A stretch of DNA of 64,000 bases, taken from the NCBI GenBank assembly GCA_017448975.1, contig JAFSKN010000054.1:1-64000 (forward strand). Direction: 5' to 3'. Below, in pieces: positions 16,924-27,239 of this stretch. This DNA is from Clostridia bacterium. Lineage in GTDB: Bacteria > Bacillota > Clostridia > Christensenellales > Aristaeellaceae. Below the pieces are notes generated by a model that saw nothing but the letters and a program-made list of their open reading frames with translations, ran no database searches and had not been told where the DNA came from. The position numbers and the translations under genes are program-made. The stretch's first letter is position 1. Each line of letters begins with the position of its first letter.

Positions 16924-17751
16924 TTATTCAAAGTCAACGGTTTCCGCGATTTTTTCATCGTCCCAATCCGGGTGGGCGTCCATGGTGTCCAAAATCTCCT
17001 GGAGGGTATGCGGATGAATCATCAGAATCAATGAAAGCGTTCCTTTGTCAACGGTGTGCCGGGAATTGCGTACTTGTGCAACCTTTCCCATGTATCCACC
17101 CATCCGCCTGTTTTCTTTCAGCATTTCATTCAGAACCATATACTCCCTCCTCCACTGATCGTCCGAGCGCACGTATTCCACGGCCTCGTTCAGCATTCTT
17201 GTATAGTCGCTGTCCGGCTTGAAGCCCTCCATGTAGCGCAAAAGAGATTTCAAGTCATCGCTGATTTCGCCCGCGCCGCCCTTGGTGTTGAGAATGACCT
17301 TGGTCGCGCCATCATCCAGAGCGATAGCAGGGTCTTCCCGGCAAAGATTCTCGAAGGTGTAAACCCATCGGCCCTGATGGAAGGGGTCAAAGGTGCAGAT
17401 GAAAATGACGAAGCTGCGGCGGAGCGCCGTATAATCTTCGCCCTTTTCCAGGATGTGCAGGTCAATGGCTCCCTGATAATAACGCGTTCTTTTCGGCAGG
17501 TGCTTTTTATCGGAGGTTTGAATCTCCACGTTGTAGACGGTTTCTTTCTCGTCCTCCACGTACACGTCCAGCCGGATGCCTTTGGAACCGTACCGCTCAT
17601 TCAGGGCTTTTTGCAGTTCGGGGTATTCGATCCTCCGTATTTTCACGCCTAAGATCATTTCCAGCAAGGGCTTTAGCAGCTTCGGGTCGCGCATCACGGC
17701 CCCGAACATAAAATCATCCGTGATGGTCAGTTCTTCAATTGGTTTGACCAT
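16924..17751 (-). CDS. Rpn family PD-(D/E)XK nuclease (recombination-promoting/transposase-like)
   Basis: 275 residues. The N-terminal part has the family's opening TDDFMFGAVM, then IRLDVYVEDEKETVYNVEIQ, giving the D...ExQ variant of the PD-(D/E)XK site at about 60-80, then RTRYYQGAIDL. Rpn/PDDEXK_2 proteins are DNA nucleases that raise recombination and often occur in many copies per genome. A second, divergent member lies at 56151-56960. No inverted terminal repeats flank it, so there is no sign of an intact transposon. Single gene with a strong double terminator. Confidence 0.85.
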   Translation of the reverse strand: MVKPIEELTITDDFMFGAVMRDPKLLKPLLEMILGVKIRRIEYPELQKALNERYGSKGIRLDVYVEDEKETVYNVEIQTSDKKHLPKRTRYYQGAIDLHILEKGEDYTALRRSFVIFICTFDPFHQGRWVYTFENLCREDPAIALDDGATKVILNTKGGAGEISDDLKSLLRYMEGFKPDSDYTRMLNEAVEYVRSDDQWRREYMVLNEMLKENRRMGGYMGKVAQVRNSRHTVDKGTLSLILMIHPHTLQEILDTMDAHPDWDDEKIAETVDFE

Positions 17752-17852
17752 ATGATCCCTCCCTGAACGGCAGCTGTTCCCATAAACATTATAAGCGAAA
17801 TCAGGTCAAAAAACAAGTGCGGTACTCACATAGGATCGTTTTTCGATAAAAT

Positions 17853-17878
17853 GCCTCCGCGCTGAAAATCGCGGAGGC
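17853..17878 (-). terminator. Terminator of the amino-acid ABC operon
   Basis: GCCTCCGCG (17853-17861) and CGCGGAGGC (17870-17878); ATTTTATCG follows on the minus strand. The stem is identical to that at 15813-15839. Confidence 0.75.
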
Positions 17879-17886
17879 TTTCGGAA

Positions 17887-18630
17887 TCACAATACCTTGT
17901 TCAGGAAATCCTTGGTCCGCTGCTGGGTGGGATGGGAGAAAATCGCGTCGGGGGTGCCTTCCTCCACGATCTGCCCTTCGTCCATGAACAGCACCCGGTC
18001 GGCCACCTCCCGAGCGAAGCCCATTTCGTGGGTGACCACCACCATGGTCATGCCCTCCTGGGCCAAACGCTTCATTACGTCCAGCACCTCGCCCACCATT
18101 TCGGGGTCCAGGGCGGAGGTGGGCTCGTCAAAGAGCATGACCTCCGGCTCCATGCACAAGGCGCGCACGATGGCGATGCGCTGCTTTTGTCCGCCGGAAA
18201 GCTGGCTGGGATAGGCGTCGGCCCGGTCGGCCAGATTGACGCGCTTGAGCAGCCCCACGGCCTTTTCCTCGGCGTCTTTTTTGCTTTTTTTCAGCAGCTT
18301 CATGGGGGCCAGGGTCATGTTGCGCAGCACGGTCATGTGGGGGAACAGGTTAAAGTGCTGGAACACCATGCCCATTTTCTGCCGGTGGATGTTGATGTTC
18401 ACCTTGGGGTCGGTGATGTCCACGCCCTCAAAGGAGATGGTGCCGGAGGTGGGCATTTCCAGCAGGTTCAGGCACCGCAGGAAGGTGCTTTTGCCGCTGC
18501 CGCTGGGACCGATCACCACCACCACTTCGCCCCTGTGGATATCGGCGCTGACGCCCCGCAGGGCTTTCAGCTCGCCGCCCTTGAAATGCTTCTGCAAATC
18601 CTTTACGGAAATGATAATATCAGTGGTCAC
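17887..18630 (-). CDS. Polar amino-acid ABC transporter ATP-binding protein
   Basis: 247 residues, the normal length for GlnQ/HisP-type subunits. Walker [10 protein letters not shown] (about 39-47), Q-loop [13 protein letters not shown], signature LSGGQKQR, Walker [13 protein letters not shown] and the switch histidine in VVTHEMGF are all present. It powers uptake by the permease encoded immediately upstream, with which it overlaps by 11 bases. The cargo amino acid (glutamine, glutamate, arginine or cystine) cannot be told from sequence. Confidence 0.95.
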   Translation of the reverse strand: MTTDIIISVKDLQKHFKGGELKALRGVSADIHRGEVVVVIGPSGSGKSTFLRCLNLLEMPTSGTISFEGVDITDPKVNINIHRQKMGMVFQHFNLFPHMTVLRNMTLAPMKLLKKSKKDAEEKAVGLLKRVNLADRADAYPSQLSGGQKQRIAIVRALCMEPEVMLFDEPTSALDPEMVGEVLDVMKRLAQEGMTMVVVTHEMGFAREVADRVLFMDEGQIVEEGTPDAIFSHPTQQRTKDFLNKVL

Positions 18631-19897
18631 TGCTGCGCAGCCTCCTTTCCAGCTTGCCTACCAGCCAGGTGAAAAACATGACCATCACTAAATATATGGC
18701 GGCCACGGCCAGCAGCGGCATAAAGGCGGAATAGGTGACGCCGCGAATGATGTCGCCGCCCTTGGTCAGGTCCTTCACCGCCACGTAACCGGCCACGGAG
18801 GTTTCCTTCAGCAGCACGATAAATTCGTTCGCCAGGGCGGGCAGCACGTTTTTCATGGTCTGGGGGATGATCACGTACCACATGGTTTTGATGTAATCAA
18901 AGCCCAGGGAGCGCCCGGCCTCCATCTGCCCCTTGTCGATGCTCATGATGCCGCCCCGGATGATTTCGGCCACGTATGCGCCGGAGTTGATGCCGAAGGA
19001 CAGCATGGCCACCATGACCCCGTTGCGGCTGGAAGCTAAGATGATGTAGTAAGCGATCATCAGCTGGATCACCACGGGGGTGCCGCGGATGACGGTCAGG
19101 TACACCTTGCAAATGCCGTTGAGCAGGCACATTACCGTCCGGCCCAGGCCTTTGCGCATGGTTTCCTGGGTCTGATCCCACGTGGAGCGCACCATGGCCA
19201 CCAGCACGCCGATGATGATGCCCAGCGCCACGGCCCCAAAGGTGATGTTCAGGGTGACGCCCAAACCGTTCCACAGATACTGCCAGCGGTCGTCGTCCAG
19301 GAAGTTCAGCTTGAAATCCGCCGCGATGGCGGAGAGCTGTTTGCCCGGCGTCACCTTTTCCGCCATGACCGCGATTAGCGCCGTCAGGTCTTCGTCGGTC
19401 GCGCCTTCGGGCAATGTGGCCTGCACCACGATGCGCAGATCATCATAGGGTGACGCCATATAAAACAGCGCCGTGCGGCTTTCTTCGCCGTCCTGAATGA
19501 GCAGGAGGCCCGGCTGACCGGCGATTTCCGTTTCCTTGCCCTGGTTCAGATCGGCGATTCTGCTCGCCGCCTGGCCGAAAACCAGCAGCGTGCCCGGCTG
19601 CTTTTCCGCGTCCTTGCCCTGGTACATAAAAAAGGTGGTGACGGCGTCGCCGTCCGTATCCGGGGCGTTTTTCACGGCGGCATAGTTTTTGGGCAGGTTC
19701 ACGTCCGCCAGCTTCACGTATGTATCGCTGTCCTCCTGGGCGATGAGCCAGGTGGATTTGGCGCCGGACACCTTGCCGTTTTCGATTTTCAGCACGTCCG
19801 CCTGATAGAACACGGCGAAATAGCCCGCCACAAGCACCACGGCGATCACGGCCAGCACCGCGCAGATTTTGATCCAAAGGGGCTGTTTTTTCTTCAT
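18620..19897 (-). CDS. Amino-acid ABC permease with an extra N-terminal extracytoplasmic domain
   Basis: 425 residues from the ATG at 19897 (GAGGACGGAGCAAC upstream). The C-terminal 210 residues are an ordinary HisM/GlnP permease: five hydrophobic segments, and the EAA-loop [14 protein letters not shown] with [12 protein letters not shown]. Ahead of this is a transmembrane helix (about 8-28) and roughly 175 polar residues (about 30-205) facing outward, unlike the usual 215-230-residue permease. I do not recognise that added domain; [12 protein letters not shown] and [15 protein letters not shown] suggest an alpha/beta fold. The partner substrate-binding protein lacks a lipobox, so the domain might help hold it at the membrane. 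Confidence 0.9.
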   Translation of the reverse strand: MKKKQPLWIKICAVLAVIAVVLVAGYFAVFYQADVLKIENGKVSGAKSTWLIAQEDSDTYVKLADVNLPKNYAAVKNAPDTDGDAVTTFFMYQGKDAEKQPGTLLVFGQAASRIADLNQGKETEIAGQPGLLLIQDGEESRTALFYMASPYDDLRIVVQATLPEGATDEDLTALIAVMAEKVTPGKQLSAIAADFKLNFLDDDRWQYLWNGLGVTLNITFGAVALGIIIGVLVAMVRSTWDQTQETMRKGLGRTVMCLLNGICKVYLTVIRGTPVVIQLMIAYYIILASSRNGVMVAMLSFGINSGAYVAEIIRGGIMSIDKGQMEAGRSLGFDYIKTMWYVIIPQTMKNVLPALANEFIVLLKETSVAGYVAVKDLTKGGDIIRGVTYSAFMPLLAVAAIYLVMVMFFTWLVGKLERRLRSSDH

Positions 19898-19924
19898 GTT
19901 GCTCCGTCCTCTGATGATATAAAG

Positions 19925-19954
19925 CAATAGGGGGCGATTGCTCGCTCCCTATTG
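19925..19954 (-). terminator. Intra-operon hairpin between binding protein and permease
   Basis: Thirteen-base arms with one mismatch (19925-19937 and 19942-19954) and a TTGC/GCAA loop, in the 77-base gap. With only CTTTATAT after it, it may partly terminate or protect the upstream message, raising binding-protein levels over permease. Confidence 0.6.
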
Positions 19955-19974
19955 GATGAAAGAGAAAGCCTGTA

Positions 19975-20715
19975 TTACTCGGCGGGAATGTACTTTTCCA
20001 CGATAGTGGCCACGGTGCCGTCCGCGATCAGCGCTTCCAGGGCGGCGTTGACCTTTTCCAGCAGCTCGGTGTTTTCCAGGGCGATGGCGATGGCGTAGTC
20101 TTCCACGGCGTACTGGGTATCCAGCAGCACCAGGCCGACGTTAGCTTCCACGAAAGCCTTGGCGGGGTTGTTGTCGATGATCACGCAGTCCACCTTATCG
20201 GCCAGCAGGGCGGCCACGGCGTCCGCGCCTACCTTGTACTTAAACACGTTTTCATCGCCGAAATCGTCGGAGCAGTAAATGTCGCCGGTGGTGGATTCCT
20301 GCACGCCGATCTTGTAGGAAGCGCCTTCCGCATACAGATCGTCAACGGAAGCGATGGGGGAGCCTTCCTTCACGATGATGGCCTGGATGCCGGTGGCGTA
20401 GGAGGTGGAGAAGTTCACGCTCTGCAGGCGTTCTTCGGTCACGGTCATGCCGGCCATGCCCATGGACACCTTGCCGGTGGTCACGGCGGTGATGATGGCG
20501 CCGAAGTCCATATCGTCGATCACCAGCTCCATGCCCAGCTTTTCAGCGATGGCCGCGGCGATTTCAGCGTCGATGCCCACGATCACGCCGTCCTCATAAT
20601 ATTCGTAGGGCGGGAAAGCGGCGTTGGTGCCCATGATCAGCTTATCCTCCGCGAAAGCGGACAGGGCCGGGACCAGCAGGCAAAGAACCAATACCATAGC
20701 GAGAATCTTCTTCAT
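19975..20715 (-). CDS. Amino-acid ABC transporter substrate-binding protein
   Basis: 246 residues from the ATG at 20715 (CAGGAGGAAAAGACTT upstream). A signal peptide ends at about ALSAFA-ED, a type I signal peptidase site; there is no lipobox cysteine, which is unusual for a Gram-positive binding protein. The mature part shows the family 3 pattern: FPPYEYYEDG, GIDAEIAAAIAEKLG, DFGAIITAVTTGKVSMGMAGMT-like and ERLQSVNFS. First gene of the transporter operon, with a near-consensus promoter. Confidence 0.93.
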   Translation of the reverse strand: MKKILAMVLVLCLLVPALSAFAEDKLIMGTNAAFPPYEYYEDGVIVGIDAEIAAAIAEKLGMELVIDDMDFGAIITAVTTGKVSMGMAGMTVTEERLQSVNFSTSYATGIQAIIVKEGSPIASVDDLYAEGASYKIGVQESTTGDIYCSDDFGDENVFKYKVGADAVAALLADKVDCVIIDNNPAKAFVEANVGLVLLDTQYAVEDYAIAIALENTELLEKVNAALEALIADGTVATIVEKYIPAE

Positions 20716-20777
20716 AAGTCTTTTCCTCCTGACAAATTGTGTTCGTTTGATTCGCGTTCCTTTTGGGGAACGGGTGC

Positions 20778-20806
20778 AGTATACCACACAGAAAAACGCC
20801 TGTCAA
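20778..20806 (-). promoter_or_regulatory. Promoter of the amino-acid ABC operon
   Basis: TTGACA (20806-20801), a 17-base spacer and TATACT (20783-20778) on the minus strand. Confidence 0.75.
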
Positions 20807-20937
20807 GAGGAAATTTGAATTTTTATTCAAAAACTTTTGGAAAAATACAAGAATTATCTTGATATTTATTCATGAAATTCATGCTTTTGTGCATATATGC
20901 GGAATCACGCGAAATTTGCGGCCACAAACGGACGCGC

Positions 20938-20967
20938 TTTACATGAACAGGAAAGCTATGATACAAT
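20938..20967 (+). promoter_or_regulatory. Promoter of miaA
   Basis: TTTACA (20938-20943), an 18-base spacer and TACAAT (20962-20967), 29 bases before the ATG. Confidence 0.55.
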
Positions 20968-20996
20968 AGGCGCATCCGAAAACAGGGGGTGGGCCG

Positions 20997-21884
20997 ATGG
21001 CAGGCAAGCTGATCGTGATCGTGGGCACCAATGCCTCGGGCAAAAGCGGCTTGGGGGTGGAATTGGCGCTCCGGTATGGGGGAGAGGTGGTTTCTGCCGA
21101 TTCCCGGCAGGTGTTCCGGGGCCTGGATTTGGGCAGCGGCAAAATCACACCGGACGAAACCAAGGGCGTGCCCCATCACCTGATCGACGTTTGCCAGCCG
21201 GGGGATTTTTTCTCCATGGCGGATTTTCAGCGTTTAGCTTATGAAGCCATCGACGGCATTTTAGCCCGGGGAAAAATCCCCTTCCTGGTGGGCGGCACCG
21301 GCCTGTACGTGGATTCCGTGGCGGACGGCTATGAATTATCGGATATCGAGCCGGACCTGAATCTCCGCGCCCACCTGGAAACCTTCGAGACCCCGGCGTT
21401 ATATGAAATGCTGAAAGAAAAGCTGCCGGACACGGACATCGACCCCAAGAACCGCAATCGCGTCATGCGCGCCCTGGAACGCTTAGCGGCGGACGATTAC
21501 CACCCCGGCAGGCGCAATCCCCGCTATGAAACCCTGAAATTGGGCGTCACCTGGCCCCGGGAAACCCTGAAAGCCCGCATCGACGAGCGCCTGGAACGGC
21601 GGCTTTCTCAGGGCATGGTGGACGAAGTGCGCGGCCTCCTGAACGCGGGCGTCAGCACAGAATTTTTAATGAAGCTCGGCCTGGAATATCGCTATCTCAC
21701 CCGCTATCTGCTGGGCGAAATCACCTACGATCAAATGGTGCTGGAATTGGGCAACGCCATCAAGAAATTCGCCAAGCGCCAAATGACCTGGTTCCGCCGG
21801 GAGGAAAATCTCCATTGGCTGGATATGGCAAGCGACCCCGTGACGCAGGCGGCAGAACTGATCGACGCTTTTCTGGAAAAATAA
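20997..21884 (+). CDS. miaA: tRNA dimethylallyltransferase
   Basis: 295 residues, slightly short of the usual 300-315. The enzyme adds a dimethylallyl group to N6 of A37 in tRNAs that read codons starting with U. Walker A GTNASGKS (about 10-17), catalytic aspartate in SADSRQVFRGLDLGSGK, GVPHHLIDV, FLVGGTGLYVDSV and the C-terminal KRQMTWFRRE are all diagnostic. It stands alone; common neighbours mutL, mutS and hfq are absent. Confidence 0.95.
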   Translation: MAGKLIVIVGTNASGKSGLGVELALRYGGEVVSADSRQVFRGLDLGSGKITPDETKGVPHHLIDVCQPGDFFSMADFQRLAYEAIDGILARGKIPFLVGGTGLYVDSVADGYELSDIEPDLNLRAHLETFETPALYEMLKEKLPDTDIDPKNRNRVMRALERLAADDYHPGRRNPRYETLKLGVTWPRETLKARIDERLERRLSQGMVDEVRGLLNAGVSTEFLMKLGLEYRYLTRYLLGEITYDQMVLELGNAIKKFAKRQMTWFRREENLHWLDMASDPVTQAAELIDAFLEK

Positions 21885-21889
21885 AGACT

Positions 21890-21910
21890 CAGGGGCCTCC
21901 GCGGCCCCTG
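21890..21910 (+). terminator. Hairpin after miaA
   Basis: CAGGGGCC (21890-21897) pairs with GGCCCCTG (21903-21910). No T-run follows. Confidence 0.5.
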
Positions 21911-21927
21911 ATCCGCAACTTCAAAGG

Positions 21928-22021
21928 TCGCAACTCCCCTTCATGGGGAGATTGCTCCCTTTCGGTTGATCTCACCGCCGATGAAATTCCCGCCACAGGC
22001 GGTCATCGGCGGTTCGTCCCC
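21928..22021 (-). repeat. Structured dispersed repeat, copy 2
   Basis: Inverted copy of 19-113. The CTCCCC/GGGGAG and CCGCCGATGA/TCATCGGCGG stems are unchanged, while loops and linker vary. It lies between miaA and mutY; this 437-base stretch has no gene. Confidence 0.7.
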
Positions 22022-22131
22022 GCGGCAGGGGGCTTCGTCCCCTGCACCCCATCAGGCGATACAAGAACGTATAAAAACAAACAGTATGCGCCAGCTTGGG
22101 GAAAGATCATATAGCAAGCTCCTGGGCAAAG

Positions 22132-22316
22132 AAAAACGAGGTATATGCCAGGGAAAAAGCACGCTTTTTCCTGGTCATATCCTCGTTTTTCAGGTGCGCT
22201 CTGCGCACCGTGGGCGGCTTTGCCGCCCCCAGGAGCGATAATTGGCGATCCGGAAATGGGTCCAGGGCCCAGGCGGGCCCTGGTTCAGGGGTTTGGGGGC
22301 TGAAGAAGCCCCCAAG
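22132..22316. repeat. Run of five hairpins between miaA and mutY
   Basis: In order: a long imperfect hairpin with arms of about 27 bases (22132-22190); GGTGCGC-tct-GCGCACC (22193-22209); GGGCGGC-ttt-GCCGCCC (22213-22229); CCAGGGCCC-aggc-GGGCCCTGG (22262-22283); and TTGGGGGCT/AGCCCCCAA (22294-22316). The first, with T-run, is a good bidirectional terminator; the rest are GC-rich palindromes. Confidence 0.7.
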
Positions 22317-22321
22317 GTTTC

Positions 22322-23368
22322 CTATTGTGCCCCCAGCAGTCTTTCCGCCTGCTCCCTGGCCGCGCGCATGGCGGTGGGCAGGGGCAGGGCGCGCATCTCG
22401 CCGAGGGTGACGAAGCGGCCTTCCCGGCAGGCGGGGGTTTCGGCAATATAATGGTATAAAGTCATGTTCCAAACCCGATGGGTGAACACGTGGCGGGCAG
22501 TACCCAAGGTGCTCTGGAAGGCGGCGCGGATGCCGCAGCTTTTCAGGGCTTTTTCCATGTCGGCGTTTTTTTCAGCGTTTTTTCCGGCGGTTTCCACAAG
22601 GAGGTATACCCACAGGTTTTTCAGCAGCGCTTCCTTCCGCTGGACCATCCATACTTTATCCCCGCAGGTGACGAGGGCCACAGCCATGGAAATTTCCAGG
22701 GGCGGTTTGGCGGCGGCCTTTATGGGCAGATCGTCCGCGTCCCCCGTCTTGTAAGCGTCGCAGAGAGGACGCAGGGGACAGGCGGCACAGTCCGGCGTGC
22801 CGGGGGTGCAGACGGTGGCGCCCAAATCCATGAGCGCCTGATTGAAATCCCCGCAGCGGGCGGGGGGCATGTCCGCCTGGGCCAGCTCCAGTAAACGGCG
22901 CTTTACGGAGGGAATGCCCACGTCCTCCCGCACCCCATGAAAGCGGGACAGCACGCGGGTCAGATTGCCGTCCATAGCGGGGGCGGGCAGGTCAAAGGCG
23001 ATGGAGGCCACCGCCGCTGCCGTATAGTCTCCCACCCCGGGCAGGGCGCGAAGGGCGTCCAGATCAGCGGGGAAGCTCCCGCTGTATTGTTCCACGATCT
23101 GCTTTGCCGCCCGGTGCAGGTTCCGGGCCCGGGAATAATAGCCCAGGCCCTCCCAGCATTTCAGCACGTCCTGCTCCGGGGCGGCGGCCAGGGAAAACAC
23201 ATCGGGAAACCGTTCCAGAAAGCGCGTGTAATAAGCCCCCACCGTTTCGGTGCGGGTCTGCTGCAGCATGATCTCACTGAGCCAGATCCGGTAAGGGTCC
23301 TTTGTACCCCGGAAAGGCAAAACGCGGCCGTGGGCGTCGTACCAGGCCAATAATAAAGTGGAAAGCAA
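22322..23368 (-). CDS. mutY: A/G-specific adenine DNA glycosylase
   Basis: MutY removes adenine opposite 8-oxoguanine. The HhH-GPD core is intact: [13 protein letters not shown] (catalytic glutamate), [12 protein letters not shown] hairpin and AMDGN (catalytic aspartate). The 4Fe-4S ligands follow as C-x6-C-x2-C-x5-C, and a NUDIX-like domain fills the C-terminus. I chose the TTG at 23368, with AAAAGGCGG nine bases upstream, giving a normal short N-terminus before [11 protein letters not shown] longer frame from an ATG at 23488 would add 40 low-complexity residues that come from a palindromic repeat inserted at the 5' end, and is less likely. Confidence 0.92.
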   Translation of the reverse strand: MLSTLLLAWYDAHGRVLPFRGTKDPYRIWLSEIMLQQTRTETVGAYYTRFLERFPDVFSLAAAPEQDVLKCWEGLGYYSRARNLHRAAKQIVEQYSGSFPADLDALRALPGVGDYTAAAVASIAFDLPAPAMDGNLTRVLSRFHGVREDVGIPSVKRRLLELAQADMPPARCGDFNQALMDLGATVCTPGTPDCAACPLRPLCDAYKTGDADDLPIKAAAKPPLEISMAVALVTCGDKVWMVQRKEALLKNLWVYLLVETAGKNAEKNADMEKALKSCGIRAAFQSTLGTARHVFTHRVWNMTLYHYIAETPACREGRFVTLGEMRALPLPTAMRAAREQAERLLGAQ

Positions 23369-23386
23369 AGAGAAACACCGCCTTTT

Positions 23387-23516
23387 CAGAGTGGAGAGTT
23401 GGGTGCTAAGAGTGGAGAGTTGAGATTTAGATAGCGCATCATGGAGTTGAGTTGATAACGGAGCGTACAAATTGGCAGACTGTATCATCTCTACTCCCCA
23501 CTCTCAACGCTGAACT
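23387..23516. repeat. AACTCTC-type palindromic element, copy A
   Basis: A roughly 130-base unit with repeats of the core AGAGTGGAGAGTTG on the left and their approximate complement, CACTCTCAACGCTGAACT, on the right. It abuts the 5' end of mutY. A related unit lies at 24085-24187. Together with 23517-23674 (nothing recognised) it fills the gap before the groES promoter. Confidence 0.6.
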
Positions 23517-23674
23517 TCGTTCCCATCTTACCATAGATTGATGAATCTTTGAACAGGAAAATGAAAAATCGAAGAAAACAAGAGAAATTTTAAGAAAACA
23601 TGGCATAAATCAGGAATAAACGGAAATAATTCCAGTCTTTCGCATGATTTTCCGAAATTTGGGTAAAATAGCAT

Positions 23675-23703
23675 TTGCGTCCGGCGCATGAATGAAGTAC
23701 ACT
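23675..23703 (+). promoter_or_regulatory. groESL promoter
   Basis: TTGCGT (23675-23680), a 17-base spacer and TACACT (23698-23703), immediately before the CIRCE operator. Confidence 0.6.
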
Positions 23704-23716
23704 ATGCAAGGATGAT

Positions 23717-23743
23717 TTAGCACTCGTTAATCATGAGTGCTAA
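23717..23743. promoter_or_regulatory. CIRCE operator (HrcA site)
   Basis: TTAGCACTC, nine bases, GAGTGCTAA: a perfect match to the CIRCE consensus. HrcA bound here represses groESL until heat shock. hrcA itself is not in the window. Confidence 0.97.
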
Positions 23744-23781
23744 CAGCCCCTAAAATCGCAATCCATAAGAGGAGGAGCTAT

Positions 23782-24066
23782 ATGAACATCAAGCCTTTGT
23801 TTGACCGCGTGGTCATCAAGAACGTGGAAGCCGAAGAAACCACCAAGAGCGGCATTATCCTCACCAGCAGCGCCAAGGAAAAGCCCCAGATGGCCGAAGT
23901 GCTGGCCGTGGGTCCCGGCGGCAAGGTAGACGGCAAGGACGTTACCATGCAGGTGGAAGTGGGCCAGAAGGTGATTTATTCCAAGTACGCCGGCACCGAA
24001 GTGAAGCTGGACGGCCAGGAAGTCATCATCGTGCGGCAGAGCGATATTCTCGCTGTGGTCGAATAA
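23782..24066 (+). CDS. groES: Co-chaperonin GroES
   Basis: 94 residues from the ATG at 23782, preceded by AAGAGGAGGAGCTAT; a frame from 23737 begins inside the CIRCE region and is wrong. MNIKPLFDRVVIK, the mobile loop ETTKSGIILTSSAKEKP and YSKYAGTEVKLDG are typical. GroES caps the GroEL ring during ATP-driven folding. Transcribed with groEL from a CIRCE-controlled promoter; a palindromic element separates the two genes. Confidence 0.98.
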   Translation: MNIKPLFDRVVIKNVEAEETTKSGIILTSSAKEKPQMAEVLAVGPGGKVDGKDVTMQVEVGQKVIYSKYAGTEVKLDGQEVIIVRQSDILAVVE

Positions 24067-24084
24067 ACGCAAAGCGAAAAAAAC

Positions 24085-24187
24085 GAGAGTTGAGAGCGGA
24101 GCGTTGAGATATAGAATGTCTCAATCATGCACAAAACCGTTGCTCAGACAAAATCATCTCAACTCTCAACGCTTAACTCCCTACTCT
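24085..24187. repeat. AACTCTC-type palindromic element, copy B
   Basis: Sits between groES and groEL, where clostridial operons normally have a short spacer. The left end GAGAGTTGAGAGCGG and right end CAACTCTCAACGC are near-complementary; the right end resembles that of copy A (23387-23516). Confidence 0.6.
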
Positions 24188-24199
24188 ATAACAAATTGA

Positions 24200-25852
<1,653 letters not shown>

Positions 25853-25873
25853 TCGGATAAAAGCGAACATGAA

Positions 25874-25910
25874 CCCCCGGCCTCCTTTCGGAAGTCGGGG
25901 GCGTTTTTTT
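25874..25910 (+). terminator. groESL terminator
   Basis: CCCCCGGC (25874-25881) pairs with GTCGGGGG (25894-25901, one wobble), followed by CGTTTTTTT. It also lies just beyond the opposing pmbA stop. Confidence 0.85.
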
Positions 25911-25922
25911 GATCCCTTATCG

Positions 25923-27221
25923 TTATTTTCCCGAAATCACGATCCCGCCGCAGGCCAGCCAGGGCAGCACGCTGCCGCCGTCGCAGACCTGTTCTTTGGA
26001 TACGGCGATCACGTTTTTGAACGCCTGTTCCAGGTTGCCGTTGATCATGGTTTCCGTTACCGCGCCGACGATCTTTCCGTTTTCCACATAGAAGCTGTTT
26101 TTTGCCACGCCGGAAAACTCGCCGTTGGCCCCCGGTTCGCCGCCGGAGAAGCCGCCCACGATGAGGCCTTTGTCCACGGAGGCGATCATATCGGCCAAGG
26201 GAGTATCCCCGTTTTCAATGACCATGGAAAAGCTGGTGTTTTTGACCACGGGCTTTCCGGTCTTTTTGGCGGCGTACAGGTTCAGCAGGAAGCAATTCAG
26301 CACGCCCTTTTCGATAACGGTCACGTTTTCGGCCTTATAGCCGTCGCTGGTGAAGGGCTGCAGCTTGGCGATGCGTTCATCCTGGGCTTTCAGGGAAACC
26401 GTGATCTTTTCGCTGGCCACCTGTTGGCCCAGCCTGTCCAGCCATTGGCTGGTGCCGTTCATGATCACGCCGCCCATGATGTAATTGCTGGCCAGCATAT
26501 CCACGAACTGCCCCAAACAGTCCGGGGTGAAGATCACCGTGCCCTCGAATTTGCCCGGCAGGGGCACGCTGTTCAGGCTCTTTTCGGTGGCCTCCAAATG
26601 CTGCTTCACGCTGCCCTGCTCGATCAATGGCGTGTCCAGATCCTTTGTGCAGAAGCCGGTATAATCCAAACCGGTATTCTTTTCCCCGTCGGAACCGGAC
26701 ATTTCGATGCCCGCTTCGTACAGCCCGCTGTAATTCTCAAAGCGGGTGCCGTTGGAATTGACATAATAAACGTGATAGCGGGTATGATCCCCGATCAGCG
26801 TCATCAAATTCACTTTGGGATAATCCTTTGCCATGGTGTCCGTCAGGGCTTTCAGGCAGTCGTAGAACCGGGGCATATCGGCCTCCCAGCAGCCGGAGCG
26901 GAACGTTTCCGGTTCTTCACGCTCCGCGATCACGTTGGCCTCGTCCACCATGGAGGATTCCGCCCCTGCAATCGCGTCCGAGACGGCCTTTTCCAGGCCC
27001 TCATCGCTTAAATCGTTGCCGGAGGCGGAGCCTTTTTTGCCGTCTAAGATCACAGTGACGGACACACCGCTGTCAAAGATGGTACGGAACAGGTTAAAGT
27101 CCGCCTTTTCGGTGTTCAATTCCTGCTTTTCGCTTTCGGATACGCAGTGTTCATATACCTGAACGCCCTTTCCCTTCAGCAGGCTGTCCAGCTTTTGAGA
27201 TACTTGCTTGATATCGTACAT
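25923..27221 (-). CDS. pmbA: TldD/PmbA family protein, PmbA subunit
   Basis: 432 residues. In E. coli TldD and TldE (PmbA) form a heterodimeric zinc protease that removes leader peptides from microcin B17 and degrades CcdA; the PmbA partner lacks the zinc motif, and here too no HExxxH is present. Family segments include YYVNSNGTRFENYSGLYEAG, EKGVLNCFLLNLYAAKKTG and FSGVAKNSFYVENGKIVGAVTETMI. It follows tldD by 18 bases in the same operon. Confidence 0.93.
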   Translation of the reverse strand: MYDIKQVSQKLDSLLKGKGVQVYEHCVSESEKQELNTEKADFNLFRTIFDSGVSVTVILDGKKGSASGNDLSDEGLEKAVSDAIAGAESSMVDEANVIAEREEPETFRSGCWEADMPRFYDCLKALTDTMAKDYPKVNLMTLIGDHTRYHVYYVNSNGTRFENYSGLYEAGIEMSGSDGEKNTGLDYTGFCTKDLDTPLIEQGSVKQHLEATEKSLNSVPLPGKFEGTVIFTPDCLGQFVDMLASNYIMGGVIMNGTSQWLDRLGQQVASEKITVSLKAQDERIAKLQPFTSDGYKAENVTVIEKGVLNCFLLNLYAAKKTGKPVVKNTSFSMVIENGDTPLADMIASVDKGLIVGGFSGGEPGANGEFSGVAKNSFYVENGKIVGAVTETMINGNLEQAFKNVIAVSKEQVCDGGSVLPWLACGGIVISGK

Positions 27222-27239
27222 GGTTTTTCCCTCCCTTCC

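Noticed and set aside
23369..23488. ATG at 23488 as the mutY start
   Set aside because: The added residues derive from the palindromic element, are low in complexity and have no good ribosome site, whereas a TTG with AAAAGGCGG gives the normal N-terminus.
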